Of a stretch of DNA of 64,000 nucleotides, positions 43,150-53,441 are shown one piece after another. The notes below the pieces were generated by a model. That model ran no database searches. It had not been told where the DNA came from and saw only the letters and a list, made by a program, of their open reading frames with translations. The stretch is from NCBI GenBank assembly GCA_016720705.1, contig JADKKB010000007.1, forward strand, positions 310,001-374,000, given 5' to 3'. Position numbers and translations under genes: made by a program. Numbering within the stretch: position 1 is the stretch's first letter; each line of letters begins with the position of its first letter. The stretch is from Chloracidobacterium sp. GTDB taxonomy: Bacteria > Acidobacteriota > Blastocatellia > Pyrinomonadales > Pyrinomonadaceae.

Positions 43150-45777
43150 TCAAAAGCTTTTACGGAAAAGGTACGATGCTCGTAAGAAAAATGTCCGGCT
43201 GTTTCTTTCAAATCCGGGCTCGAACTGCCCGGTAAATGGGCTGTATCCCTTGTAGTTGAAGTTATCGTTATACCCGACGTAGAAAGCCGTACCCGGATTC
43301 GGGTTCCAGCCAAAGAGAAACTGGCCGCTGGCATTCGAATTTAGCGTGTCGTAGTCCCAACGTGCCTTGACATAAATAAAGCGAGTGAACTGATACGTAG
43401 ATCGCACGGTAAAGATATTCGTATCGTATGCCGTTTTCTTATTATCATTTCGCGTTAGACGACTCTTAGTGTAATCCATCGAAATTCTCAGCGGTTCAGA
43501 CGGCTTATACTCAAATCCCACGTTTGCATCAAATTGCCATCCGCTACCCGGATCAAGTTGTGGCGGTTCGGCAAAATTCGGATATGGATTGTTTATCGGA
43601 TCCGCTTGGTATGCATAAAGCCCGGCGATGTAGGTCTGATATTCGGGGCCGCCTAGATAAGTCGAAAACGCGGGACTCGAACGCGGATATCTCGGTCCGG
43701 CGCCAAAATCGTAGTCGAACGCGTTGAAGATAGACCCAACAAATCCGTAGATCGAAAACTGCTTACTGACCGTCTTGTTGGCGTTTATGCTGACATAAGG
43801 CTGAGTCGCTGAACGCGTAGGATCACCAAAAAATGCACCGAGCCGATTATTTGCTGGATTTCGAGTTGGACCAAATTCGTGCTCATAGATTTTTTCATAT
43901 TGAACGCCGAATTCGGCGTGAATTGACATATTGCCCTGCAAACTCAGATCCACATTATTTCCGACCAACCCGAATTGCGTGCGGCCCTTCCAGTCCAGTC
44001 CATACTTCGCGAACTGAACCCAATTGGCTCGGATGATGGTCGCATTGGGGTTGGACTTTGTGCTAACCCGATTGGCAAAAAAGAACGAGTTTGTATCGGT
44101 GCGGCTCGTAAATCCGGCATCCGTACGATAATCAGCGGTGGTGCCTTCGGCTTCGAGGAACCAACCGTGACGGTCGGTCGTGTAATCGATATTGAATGAA
44201 TAGCCAAACCCATTTCCGGTCCGATATTTTGCTCGATCGAGATTTGGGTCATAAAAGAATTTTCGCGAATGGGTCCCGAGAACCTGAAACTTCATGACCG
44301 TCTTCGGATCAAGCTTAAAGGTGCCGTCGAAGCCACCGGTAAAGTTCCGATTTTTAGGGAATGTTCGAGCTGTCGCATAGAATCCGACGTTGTTTTCTTT
44401 CCCAAAATCACGCTTAAGGCGAAGCACGCCGAAAAATGCGTTTTTGTCGATAAACTCTTCTATGCCACATCGGCGTTTATTATTCGGCGGATCAAACTCT
44501 CTCGCCCGTTGGCAGTTCAGCAATTCGCCGCGCTCATCATCCGAGTAATTGCCGGGGGCATTGTCCGACGCCACTAAAATGCCAAATGTGTTGCGTCCGA
44601 TCTTGCCAGTTAGTTTGGCCGCCAGATCAGGGTCGACAATTGTCCGCGAATAAAATGGTTGCAGCGGCGAACTGAAAATATCTTTACCTTCGAGAAAAAA
44701 AGGCCGCTTTTCCTCAAAGTAGATCGGGAAACGCTGGTTGGCCGAGACCACAGGTGCGTCAGCCTCGATCTCGGCAAAGTCAGGATTCACAGCGGCGTCG
44801 AGAGTCACATTCGGCGAAAGATTGTACTTAAGGTTTACGCTTAGGTCGGGCTTGACGGGATCATTGACGAAGCGGCCTGGATCGCGGATGCCGATCGGGT
44901 TAAAGACCGGATCATACGGGCCCAGAGTCCCAAATCCTGCATTGTTGATCGTCCTTTTTCGATTTCCGGTTTGGGAAACGGTGATGCTCGGAACGACCTC
45001 GAGGGTACGTTCATATTTGACCTCATCGAGCCCTGTGATCTTGCCGTGCTTGATCAACGTACCCGAAATATTTCGATCATCCGGCATCCATTGATCAAAT
45101 TCGTCGTTAAACCGATCTATGTTACGGGCAACATTAAAGCCCCAATACTTACCCTTTCCTGCGGAATACCTCAATGATTTGAAGGGTATCTTAGCTTCGA
45201 CCGACCATCCCCAGTCGAGTATCACGCCCTTCGACTCCATTACAATATCGACGGTAAAATCAGCCCCTGAACCTTCGGTAAAAATGCCGTCCTGCTGGAT
45301 CCCAAGCGGATTAAACCCAAGGATGTATGCCCGTCTTTGATCGTCGTAGGTATCGAGCCACATTCTCACGTTGTCTTCGTTAAAGACATTGTCCCGTTTA
45401 GCAAGCGTCGCCCTGATCTTGTCCGGTTCATCCCAGCATCGAAAAGCAACGTACAGATTTTTTTCGTCATACATCATCAAAACCTCGGTCGGTTTTGACG
45501 GTGCTGTATTATTGCCGGGGTTTGTCTGATAAAAGTCCTTAAATACAGCCGCTTGTTGCCAGGCCGCGTCATCGACCTTACCGTCGATCACGATCGAAGC
45601 GGCATTTCGAGGTACGACAATGGGCCTTGTCTTTTCGGCGGGAACCTCGATATTGCCGACTCGCTTCCCCGCTCCGGCAGTCGTTGATGAAGGCCCAGAA
45701 GCTGATGTCGACGTCGTCTGCCCGATCGCTAACTGCGAGAATAATAATATTGCAAATACTGCTGCGTAAGATCTCAT
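43150..45777 (-). CDS. DUF5916 outer-membrane protein with CBM9-like head
   Basis: The product is 875 residues with an N-terminal signal (to about residue 20). Residues about 50-230 match the CBM9-like fold of this family: SIVIDGKVDDAAWQQAAVF, YDEKNLYVAFRC, LGFNPLGIQQDG. The rest, about 640 residues, is DUF5916: FFLEGKDIF, YSRTI, then long amphipathic strands ending in a C-terminal Phe (ASYLFRKSF), as in outer-membrane beta-barrels. It is common in Acidobacteria and Bacteroidetes. The ligand is unknown. The gene is monocistronic, with its own terminator. Confidence 0.9.
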   Translation of the reverse strand: MRSYAAVFAILLFSQLAIGQTTSTSASGPSSTTAGAGKRVGNIEVPAEKTRPIVVPRNAASIVIDGKVDDAAWQQAAVFKDFYQTNPGNNTAPSKPTEVLMMYDEKNLYVAFRCWDEPDKIRATLAKRDNVFNEDNVRMWLDTYDDQRRAYILGFNPLGIQQDGIFTEGSGADFTVDIVMESKGVILDWGWSVEAKIPFKSLRYSAGKGKYWGFNVARNIDRFNDEFDQWMPDDRNISGTLIKHGKITGLDEVKYERTLEVVPSITVSQTGNRKRTINNAGFGTLGPYDPVFNPIGIRDPGRFVNDPVKPDLSVNLKYNLSPNVTLDAAVNPDFAEIEADAPVVSANQRFPIYFEEKRPFFLEGKDIFSSPLQPFYSRTIVDPDLAAKLTGKIGRNTFGILVASDNAPGNYSDDERGELLNCQRAREFDPPNNKRRCGIEEFIDKNAFFGVLRLKRDFGKENNVGFYATARTFPKNRNFTGGFDGTFKLDPKTVMKFQVLGTHSRKFFYDPNLDRAKYRTGNGFGYSFNIDYTTDRHGWFLEAEGTTADYRTDAGFTSRTDTNSFFFANRVSTKSNPNATIIRANWVQFAKYGLDWKGRTQFGLVGNNVDLSLQGNMSIHAEFGVQYEKIYEHEFGPTRNPANNRLGAFFGDPTRSATQPYVSINANKTVSKQFSIYGFVGSIFNAFDYDFGAGPRYPRSSPAFSTYLGGPEYQTYIAGLYAYQADPINNPYPNFAEPPQLDPGSGWQFDANVGFEYKPSEPLRISMDYTKSRLTRNDNKKTAYDTNIFTVRSTYQFTRFIYVKARWDYDTLNSNASGQFLFGWNPNPGTAFYVGYNDNFNYKGYSPFTGQFEPGFERNSRTFFLRASYLFRKSF

Positions 45778-45902
45778 TACTATATAGGGGATAAAATGCG
45801 GTGCACTTCACGCGGCACGTTAATATTAGGCACTGTCTAAAACGATTTGTCAGTCGGAAAGTTTCAATTTTGCGACGGCGGAATGTCTTGTGAGAACTTT
45901 AT

Positions 45903-47810
45903 CTATCTTGCAGCACGCAATTCGTTTGAATTGCGGAGGATGATCGCCCCATCAGTGGTGACGGTATAGGTAGGGCCACCGCTACCGATGCGTAGCCGTT
46001 TTGACGATTCGCTGCTGCTGAGCGTTGTGGCCAACAGGCCCTGAAGCTTGATCTCCGGTGACTTGGCGTCGATATCTGCGTTTGAAGCGTCAGATAGTGT
46101 GACGGTTATGCTTCCCGAATCACCCCGCGCGGTCAATTTATCAAACGAACCTTCGAGATTCAGATCACCATCTTTGGTTTCGGCTGTAAGTTCGCCCTTG
46201 AATCCGATCACACGGACGCTGCCGCTCGTATTGCTAAAATGGAGTTTTCCCTCGACATCGCGGACGTTGATAGACTGCTCATCGCCCTTTAGGTCGATCT
46301 CACCGTTGATGCCCTCGAGCCTGATCTCACCATCGGTTGAGAGCTTGATCGCGGCTTTTCGCGGGACAAATATCTCGACGATTGAACGCGTAAGCCCACC
46401 TTCAAAGGGCCAACTCTCGTTTACCGCTTCATTGAGATCGCGAACCGTAAGCTCTAACCCGGAATCGTCATGTCTTTCGCTGATGTCAAGTAGCTTTCGG
46501 CTGCGGGCGCTTGAGAGTTGCGAGATCGAGTATTTGATCTCATCCCGATCCCACCCGGTGATCTTAACGGACGCCCCGCGTACATCGACGATCAGTTTCG
46601 GGGTTCCTTTGACCTTGAATGTTTCACTCTTTTTTTCGACCTTCGGTACCGATCGCTCAAACGATGCATCTGACATTCCGGTTAAAATAGCTCCGGCCCG
46701 GTCGAGATTTCGTCTGAGTTCATTCTGCACATCGGCCGATTTCATCGCTTCGGTTATTGCCTGCTCGATCTCGGGCCGTGCCTTTTCCATTTCGATTCGG
46801 GCCTCCTCTAAGGCCGCTTTCGAGACTTTGGCCGAATCTTTAATTGCTTTTCCGATCTCTTTGTTGACCTTTGCCGTATTGACACGGGGCATCCCGATGG
46901 CTCGGTTCGCATCGCTATCCCAGGATTCATCGTCTTTATCCTTCTCCATCAGCAAGTTGGTCGCCGGGCTGGACGTTCGTCCGTCATTCTGCCGCGACAC
47001 TTTCAGATCACCATTGACGCTGCTCATTTTGACCTTGACGTCACCGCTGCCGATCTTTCCATAAAGATCGCGGCCGACATATTTGCCTTTGTTGACGGGC
47101 AAGCCAAAGTCATTCGATATATTACCGTTAAGCGACTCGGCCCTGATGGTCGCACTCGCATCGGACGGTATCCTCAGATTGGCACGACCGTTGACTGTCT
47201 CAAGTGAAATCCGGCTTCCGGCGTCCAGCGTTGTAAAGTCGGCATCGACTTCGCCGTTTACGGTTGACAGTTCCGCGGTGCCGCGTAGATTCGTCGCCTT
47301 CACCGTGCCGTTGACCGCTGAGACTTTGGTGATATTCACAAAGTCCGAAACGGTAACCGACCCGTTCACCGTTTCGATCTCATTCAATACAGCACCGCGC
47401 GGTATCATTAATTGATAGTCAACGACGAGCTTATCGCTATTTTTCCAGCGTTCCCCGCCCTTTTGTTTCCAGCTATCGTATTTGGTTTCGATCGTGATCG
47501 AGTCGGGCTTCGCGTCGACCTTGATCTCGACTTCCGAGAGCCTTTCCTTTGAATTGGCGGTCTTTAGGGCCACCAGTTTGAACTCGTCGCGATCCCAAGC
47601 CTCAGCGACGATCGATCCGTTTACATTTGAGACCCGGACCTGGCCGTTCGCGGAAAGCGGATACGTCTGTTCAAATCGCTCCGTTTCGTCCTGCCGGGTA
47701 GCGTTTGCCGGCGACTCAGGACCGGCCTGGTCAGGTGCCGGAACATTTGTTGTGCTGCCGTTTGAAGAAAATAGTAAACCTGAAAATATGATAGTAAAAA
47801 TCCAACTCAT
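45903..47810 (-). CDS. DUF4097-family beta-helix-like protein
   Basis: The product is 635 residues with an N-terminal signal or anchor (to about residue 20). Two blocks of DUF4097-type strand repeats, about residues 45-275 (VRVSNVNGSIVAEAWDRDEF, AVNGTVKATNLRGTAELST) and 400-600 (IRLEGINGEIDLKGDEQSIN), flank a charged helical segment (residues about 300-375). DUF4097 proteins are predicted right-handed helices of unknown function, often near anti-sigma genes; none is seen here. It lies 125 bases upstream of the DUF5916 gene on the same strand. Confidence 0.83.
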   Translation of the reverse strand: MSWIFTIIFSGLLFSSNGSTTNVPAPDQAGPESPANATRQDETERFEQTYPLSANGQVRVSNVNGSIVAEAWDRDEFKLVALKTANSKERLSEVEIKVDAKPDSITIETKYDSWKQKGGERWKNSDKLVVDYQLMIPRGAVLNEIETVNGSVTVSDFVNITKVSAVNGTVKATNLRGTAELSTVNGEVDADFTTLDAGSRISLETVNGRANLRIPSDASATIRAESLNGNISNDFGLPVNKGKYVGRDLYGKIGSGDVKVKMSSVNGDLKVSRQNDGRTSSPATNLLMEKDKDDESWDSDANRAIGMPRVNTAKVNKEIGKAIKDSAKVSKAALEEARIEMEKARPEIEQAITEAMKSADVQNELRRNLDRAGAILTGMSDASFERSVPKVEKKSETFKVKGTPKLIVDVRGASVKITGWDRDEIKYSISQLSSARSRKLLDISERHDDSGLELTVRDLNEAVNESWPFEGGLTRSIVEIFVPRKAAIKLSTDGEIRLEGINGEIDLKGDEQSINVRDVEGKLHFSNTSGSVRVIGFKGELTAETKDGDLNLEGSFDKLTARGDSGSITVTLSDASNADIDAKSPEIKLQGLLATTLSSSESSKRLRIGSGGPTYTVTTDGAIILRNSNELRAAR

Positions 47811-48012
47811 AATAGCGTCTCCTTGTCCGAATCAATCTGCCTTCTAGACACAAAACACCGCAACCGCAAACTTTGTGACAACTTTTTCGGCTAAAGTTGC
47901 ACCATTATAAACACAACAGGCGAAGCGTGGTTCGGGACGCATAACGATTGCCTTTACCTGTGTTATTTGTTAGCGTTATATCTTTACGGGGTAGTTATTT
48001 CGGCCTCAACTT

Positions 48013-49239
48013 ATGGATTTGAAACGAACAAAATTGAATATTCTCCGAAAAAAGCAGGATCTTTCTGATCGTGCAAAGACCGGCGTTTCTCTCCATTGCC
48101 ACACCGAATACTCAAAGGAAATGTTGGACTTCGTGCCGCATTATGCCTCAAAATTGCCGATCATCGCGTATTTCTGGCGGAGGGAGCGCGATCGTTATCT
48201 CGAACGTGAAGGCCACAGCGTTGACTTTTCATCGGCATATTGGTCACCGCCCCTCACTCCGCAGATGGTTTACGATATCGAGTCCGCACAGATAGGCGAC
48301 GCCAATCTGGATTCCTTTGTCTCGTTGACGGATCACGATCATATAAATGGAAACTATTCGATCACAGACGGCGACTCGGGCAAATTGATCCCCATTTCGA
48401 TGGAATGGACCGTCCCGTACGAGTACGGCTATTTTCACCTCGGCGTGCATAATTTGCCTAAGCATTCGGCGACCGAGATCACGAAATTGCTCTTGGACTA
48501 TACATTTAATGTAGAGGTTCAGAATACGGAACGCCTGAATGAGCTTTTTTCGATGCTTCACGATCTGCCTCACGTTCTGGTGATCTTAAATCACCCGATC
48601 TGGGACATCGAGATGGCCGGGGCCGAACGCCACGACCTGCTCTTAAAGGATTTTCTCCGTGTCCACGGGCGTTGGATCCACGCACTTGAGATCAACGGAT
48701 TCCGCAGTTGGTCAGAAAACAAGGCCGTTATTGAAATGGCGGAGGCTCTCGGCATTCCGGTTGCAACCGGTGGTGACCGCCACGGTTGCAAACCAAATAC
48801 GGTTATCAATCTGACTCGCGCGGAAACATTTGAAGAATTTGTCGAGGAGATCCGAATTGATAAGCGGAGCGAGGTCGCTCTGATGCCGGAGTACGAGCAA
48901 CCGCTCCACTCACGGCAATTGCAATCATTTTCGGAGATACTGAGTCACTATCCCGATTTTGCCGAACATCGGCAGAGATGGTTCGATCGCGTGTTTTATG
49001 ACCGAAATGATGGCCAGGGCGTTGTGCCGCTTTCGTCCCACGGATGGGATCGTGGCGGGCCGGCGTGGCTTCGCATCGCGGTGAAAACTCTGGGCTTTTT
49101 CGGCAGCCCGGCGGTTCGGCCGGTATTTAGAGCTGTCCGAAAGAAAAAGGACCGTATTCCGTCGAGTCCCGAAGCGACCGAGTTTGAGATTCCTCAACTC
49201 GACGATATTTCCGGCGAATTTTCTTCGGAACCGGTTTAG
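48013..49239 (+). CDS. PHP-domain metal-dependent phosphoesterase
   Basis: The product is 408 residues. The PHP trinuclear metal site can be traced: His28 and His30 in SLHCHTEYS, Asp107-His108-Asp109-His110, His194 in NHPIWDIE, and Asp255/His257 in GGDRHG. PHP enzymes hydrolyse phosphoesters such as histidinol or polyprenyl and sugar phosphates. The C-terminal 120 residues are outside the domain and charged. The gene opens the plus-strand GT4 cluster, 64 bases before the first glycosyltransferase, so a sugar- or lipid-phosphate substrate is the natural inference. Confidence 0.85.
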   Translation: MDLKRTKLNILRKKQDLSDRAKTGVSLHCHTEYSKEMLDFVPHYASKLPIIAYFWRRERDRYLEREGHSVDFSSAYWSPPLTPQMVYDIESAQIGDANLDSFVSLTDHDHINGNYSITDGDSGKLIPISMEWTVPYEYGYFHLGVHNLPKHSATEITKLLLDYTFNVEVQNTERLNELFSMLHDLPHVLVILNHPIWDIEMAGAERHDLLLKDFLRVHGRWIHALEINGFRSWSENKAVIEMAEALGIPVATGGDRHGCKPNTVINLTRAETFEEFVEEIRIDKRSEVALMPEYEQPLHSRQLQSFSEILSHYPDFAEHRQRWFDRVFYDRNDGQGVVPLSSHGWDRGGPAWLRIAVKTLGFFGSPAVRPVFRAVRKKKDRIPSSPEATEFEIPQLDDISGEFSSEPV

Positions 49240-49302
49240 CAAGACATTTTAATTAAATTCAACGGCAGGCCTTCCCGCCGTTGATCGTTATCAGGAATAT
49301 TT

Positions 49303-50502
49303 GTGAATGAAATTCCGCGTGTCGCCTTCTTCCCCGATTCCTATTTGGAAGTGAACGGAGCGGCTATGACCTGCCGAAGGCTGGTTGAGTACGCCCGCCG
49401 AAATGAGCATCCATACCTCTGCATCCACGCCGGCCCCGATCCCGGCATTAAGGTGGACGGCAGCGTTACGCATTTAGAGCTAAAGCGGTCGCCGCTGTCA
49501 TTTAAGCTTGACGAAGAGCTTGCATACGACCCACTATTCCAGCGGCATACTCGAAAAGTCCTGCAACAGCTTCGTGAATTTAAGCCCGACATCCTCCATA
49601 TTACAGGCCTGAACGATGTAAGTATCGTTGGATCGTACCTTGCTTGGAAGCTTAATATCCCGATGCTGGGCTCGTGGCATACCAATATTCACGAGTTTGC
49701 GGCCAGCCGCATTACACGTCTGTTACGTTTTTTGCCTAACGGATTCGTAAATCCCCTCGCAAGTTTTGCTGAGCGCAAAATATTTCAGGGTTCGGTATTC
49801 TACTACAAGATGCCGAAGGTGATCCTTTCGCCAAATCAGGAATTGGTCAACGAACTTGGCCGGCGAACAAAACGTGAGTCGCGCCTGATGGGCCGCGGTG
49901 TAGATACCGATATATTTAGTCCGGCCAAACGTACCGTCAGCGACGGCGTGATCCGCTTCGGTTTTGTCGGACGGCTTCGTGCCGAAAAAAACGTCAGGTC
50001 GCTCATCGAGATCGAAAAAGCACTGATCGAGTCTGGGCGAACAAATATTAAAATGCTGATCGTCGGCGAGGGCAACGAGAGAGAATATCTCCAGCAGCAC
50101 CTTAAGAACGCGGAGTTTACCGGTTTTATTTCAGGTGACGATCTAGCCGAGGCTTACGCGAATATGGACGTATTCCTATTTCCTTCAGAAACGGATGCGT
50201 TTGGAAATGTGACGCAGGAATCACACGCGTCGGGTGTGCCGGCGATCGTGTCTGACAAGGGTGGACCTAAATTCATTGTACGCGAGGGCGAGACCGGTTT
50301 TGTCGCAAAGTCGTTGGACGATTACGTTACATACGCTTCGATGCTCTATGATAGTCCGGACAAGCTTTTGGAAATGAAAAAAATGTCTCGAGACAGTGCA
50401 ATGTCAAGCTCGTGGGACTCGATCTTTGAGGGCGTGTACGATGGTTACCGAGAGGCAATCCGATTAACCGACGCGTCGAAGAATCCGGAGGCAAATGCCT
50501 GA
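49303..50502 (+). CDS. Glycosyltransferase family 4, first of two
   Basis: GTG start with an AGGA ribosome binding site; 399 residues. The N-terminal domain (RVAFFPDSYLEVNGAAMTCR) and the C-terminal nucleotide-sugar domain (VGRLRAEKNVRSL, then LIVGEGNERE and PSETDAFGNVTQES near residues 292-306) are typical of GT-B, GT4 enzymes. The head resembles that of GT4 enzymes that build glycolipids. The sugar donor cannot be read from the sequence. Its 3' end overlaps the next gene by eight bases. Confidence 0.88.
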   Translation: MNEIPRVAFFPDSYLEVNGAAMTCRRLVEYARRNEHPYLCIHAGPDPGIKVDGSVTHLELKRSPLSFKLDEELAYDPLFQRHTRKVLQQLREFKPDILHITGLNDVSIVGSYLAWKLNIPMLGSWHTNIHEFAASRITRLLRFLPNGFVNPLASFAERKIFQGSVFYYKMPKVILSPNQELVNELGRRTKRESRLMGRGVDTDIFSPAKRTVSDGVIRFGFVGRLRAEKNVRSLIEIEKALIESGRTNIKMLIVGEGNEREYLQQHLKNAEFTGFISGDDLAEAYANMDVFLFPSETDAFGNVTQESHASGVPAIVSDKGGPKFIVREGETGFVAKSLDDYVTYASMLYDSPDKLLEMKKMSRDSAMSSSWDSIFEGVYDGYREAIRLTDASKNPEANA

Positions 50503-51109
50503 ATCTACACAAGCCGCCGTCGTGGTCGCCCCGCAATTTGAGACAAGTGTCCTCAAGGTTTTATTGAGTCTGCTCCGCCATCCGTTCCAATCACTCATTT
50601 TACGTTGGAATTGGAAGGCGGCGGTTCTGAGTGCTCTTCTGCGAGCTCCGATATTCTTTTTTACATACGTTTTTAAGAAGGATGGCCTTAGATTGGCAAT
50701 TGGTGCCGCTCTAACACAATCATTTTTTCGTCTGATCTTTGGCGGCGTAAACGGATCTATAATTCAATCGTTCAGCCGTGTCGAACCACCTTGGCACGCA
50801 GTGCTGACGGTTCCGCTAGTCCTTGCCGCATTCAGCCACGTAGTCGAATATTTTGTACAGACCGCTTACGATCAACAGACCGGAGTCAACGGCAAGGGAA
50901 AGGCGATCTCGATCTCGGTACTCGTCTCGGCGATTTCGGCAGTTTTCAATCTGTTTGCAATGCGCCGTGGTGCATTGCTTGTCAGAGACGAGAGTCAGCA
51001 GTCACTCTGGCGAGACCTTACCCGGATGCCTTGGATCGCTTTTGAGTTCATTTCATTTCCGCTAGTCTGGCGCCGTCGCCGCAAAGCCCGCAAGGCGACT
51101 GATTCCTAG
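50495..51109 (+). CDS. Integral membrane protein of unknown family, first paralogue
   Basis: A GGAGG ribosome binding site inside the GT4 end precedes the ATG at 50495. The product is 204 residues with four or so hydrophobic segments (ALLRAPIFFFTYVF, LVLAAFSHVVEYF and others). It lines up with the first 200 residues of the gene at 52620: (W)NxKxAxLSxxxRAPIF and SRVEPPWHA versus RRVEPAWKA. No known domain is recognised. The tight overlap with GT4 predicts that it works with that enzyme in the membrane. Confidence 0.75.
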   Translation: MPESTQAAVVVAPQFETSVLKVLLSLLRHPFQSLILRWNWKAAVLSALLRAPIFFFTYVFKKDGLRLAIGAALTQSFFRLIFGGVNGSIIQSFSRVEPPWHAVLTVPLVLAAFSHVVEYFVQTAYDQQTGVNGKGKAISISVLVSAISAVFNLFAMRRGALLVRDESQQSLWRDLTRMPWIAFEFISFPLVWRRRRKARKATDS

Positions 51110-51253
51110 TCCCGCGATCTCTGACATTCACTAAACCGAGCGCCCCTCCGGCAATTTGTATAGATTCACAGAATCTCGCTGCATTGCCGCGTTATTGGCT
51201 GCGTGATAGACTCTCAGTTTATCGTTTTTGACGATTTTCACTATATAAACTGA

Positions 51254-52609
51254 ATGCCGCTGAGATCCGTCCACATCACCAATTACTATCACAAGAACTC
51301 GGGCGGGATCAGTACGTCGTACAACAATCTACTCGCCGCCGCAGAACGGCATAAGCGATACATACGTCTGATAGTGCCGGGAGAGATCGACGCGGTTGAG
51401 GACGTTAACGAATACGCAAAGATCTACTACGTTCCCGCAAAGTACTCGCCTGTTTTCGATAAACGCTATCGAATAATGATGCCGTGGCAGTATATGTTGG
51501 CGGATTCGGCGATCCGAAAGATCCTGTTGGACGAAAAGCCCGATCTGATCGAGGTGACCGATAAATACACGCTGAGCATGATCGGCGTAATGGTCCGCGG
51601 ACATCATTTCCAACAGATTGGCCAGCCCGTAATGGTCCATTTTTCGTGCGAGCGGATGGACGATAATATTGGATCATTTCTAGTCGGCGGCAAGATCGGG
51701 GAATGGATCGCACGGCGGGTTATGGGCAATTACAACTTGCCTAGCTTTGACTATCACATCGCAAATTCAGCGTACACGGCCGACGAATTTTACCGTTCGT
51801 ATCGTGCGGAGGACAATCCGAAGCGGTCTGAGTGGTTTTTTAACAAATGCTGGCAGTTTTTCGGTGCTCCGCGAGTTCCGGTCAAAGACCGGATCCTGGT
51901 GTGCCCGCGTGGTGTCGATATTTGGCAATTTTCGCCCGACCGCGGCTCCGACGAGATCGGCATCGAGATGCGACGCAAAACCGGTATCAGCGACGACGCC
52001 GTTATGATGCTCTACGCCGGGCGCATCTCACCCGAAAAGAATATTGGCCTGCTCGTAGAAATGATGAAACTGCTTGCCGTTGACCCGGACCACGACTATC
52101 GTCTGCTGGTTGCAGGTGCCGGGCCGCAGTCAGAATGGCTGCAGCAGCAGAGCGACAAATATTGTCCGGGACGGATCATCCAACTCGGGCATCTCGATAA
52201 AAGTGTTTTGTCCGGTTACTATGCCAAGGCAGACATTTTTGTGCATCCGAATCCGCGTGAGCCTTTTGGCATTGCACCGCTTGAGGCGATGGCATCCGGC
52301 GTGCCGACGGTCGCCCCAAATGCCGGTGGAATTTTATCGTATGCGACCAACGACAACGCCTGGCTGGTCGAACCGACGGGCGAAGCTTTTGCCGGAGCGG
52401 TTCGCGAAGTCGTTGCCGACCCGGAACTTCGTGCCCGTAAGACCGAGCTTGCTCTTCGCACCGCACTTGCTAACACTCGTGAAGCGTCCACGGACAATCT
52501 GATCGCAACTTATGACCGGATATTTGACGATTTTCAAAGCCGTAAAGACCTGTTTACCGACTCAGCAGATTCGAAAAAGTTTAATTACGTCGAACTGACG
52601 AAAGATTAA
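51254..52609 (+). CDS. Glycosyltransferase family 4, second of two
   Basis: The product is 451 residues. Features: HITNYYHKNSGGISTSYNNL in the acceptor domain, AGRISPEKNIGLLVEM, AGAGPQSEWLQQ and NPREPFGIAPLEAMASGVPT (near residues 332-351) in the nucleotide-sugar domain, including the E-x7-E motif. It differs in sequence from the first GT4, so the two probably add different sugars or linkages. The 144-base gap upstream holds no gene and only a weak promoter-like TATATA. It is followed at ten bases by the second membrane protein. Confidence 0.88.
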   Translation: MPLRSVHITNYYHKNSGGISTSYNNLLAAAERHKRYIRLIVPGEIDAVEDVNEYAKIYYVPAKYSPVFDKRYRIMMPWQYMLADSAIRKILLDEKPDLIEVTDKYTLSMIGVMVRGHHFQQIGQPVMVHFSCERMDDNIGSFLVGGKIGEWIARRVMGNYNLPSFDYHIANSAYTADEFYRSYRAEDNPKRSEWFFNKCWQFFGAPRVPVKDRILVCPRGVDIWQFSPDRGSDEIGIEMRRKTGISDDAVMMLYAGRISPEKNIGLLVEMMKLLAVDPDHDYRLLVAGAGPQSEWLQQQSDKYCPGRIIQLGHLDKSVLSGYYAKADIFVHPNPREPFGIAPLEAMASGVPTVAPNAGGILSYATNDNAWLVEPTGEAFAGAVREVVADPELRARKTELALRTALANTREASTDNLIATYDRIFDDFQSRKDLFTDSADSKKFNYVELTKD

Positions 52610-52619
52610 GAACGCACAA

Positions 52620-53438
52620 ATGACCGAGATCGTAATTCAAGAGGCTCCGGCCGTAACGACACCACCGACCATCCGCGAGGCGTGGCTGGCGTTGCTGCAC
52701 GAACCGAGCTTGTTTATCCGTCATTGGAACTACAAAGGTGCGATACTGAGCTCTGCGTTTCGAGCTCCGATCTTTTTGATAACGTATCTCGCTGCCCGTG
52801 AGAGCCTCAAGCTGGCGCTCGCGGCGGCGGCCGTACAGTTTGTTTTTCGATTTCTATTTGCGGGGCTGACGGGATATCTAATACAGGCGATGCGGCGGGT
52901 CGAGCCCGCGTGGAAGGCGGCCGTATCGATCCTCTTGGTCGTGCCGCTGGTCAGCCATTTATTTGAGTACGGAGTGCAATCGGGATTTGTCCATTTCACG
53001 GAAACGGCCGATTATACTGACAAAGCCATAGTCCGCTCGATCTGCTTTTCGATCTTTTCGTCGCTTTTTGCATTCTATATTATGCGGCGAAACGTGCTGA
53101 TCGTCGGCGAGCACGAGAGCCGTTCGCTATTTAGCGACATCTCAAGGCTGCCAAAGCTCGTTTGGGATTTTATGGCTTTCATTCCCGACGAGATCCTGGA
53201 TCTGCTGCGACGCGGAGCCTTTGGGGCGGCGGCGATCGCATTTGTTGCCTGGGGTGTCTTTACTCAAATGGTTTGTTGGGCCGTCGCAAATAGGTCGATC
53301 TGGACATACGGCGGCGGAAAGGATCTTGGGATCCTGAAGTACTGGGGGATCGACGGCGTGATCCTGATGATGCTGGCCGTGGCTCTGGCCAAGGTGCGGT
53401 ATTCGTATCGTGAACGCCGCGGGATCAAGAATATTTAG
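52620..53438 (+). CDS. Integral membrane protein of unknown family, second paralogue
   Basis: The product is 272 residues. The first 200 match the gene at 50495-51109 (AFRAPIFLITYLA, RRVEPAWKA, LVVPLVSHLFEYGVQSGF, MRRNVLIVGEHESRSLF). About 70 residues carry further hydrophobic segments at the C-terminus (AIAFVAWGVFTQMVCWAV, GVILMMLAVALAKVRY). It starts ten bases after the second GT4 and ends three bases before the permease, so it is firmly inside the operon. No domain is recognised. Confidence 0.75.
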   Translation: MTEIVIQEAPAVTTPPTIREAWLALLHEPSLFIRHWNYKGAILSSAFRAPIFLITYLAARESLKLALAAAAVQFVFRFLFAGLTGYLIQAMRRVEPAWKAAVSILLVVPLVSHLFEYGVQSGFVHFTETADYTDKAIVRSICFSIFSSLFAFYIMRRNVLIVGEHESRSLFSDISRLPKLVWDFMAFIPDEILDLLRRGAFGAAAIAFVAWGVFTQMVCWAVANRSIWTYGGGKDLGILKYWGIDGVILMMLAVALAKVRYSYRERRGIKNI

Positions 53439-53441
53439 ACA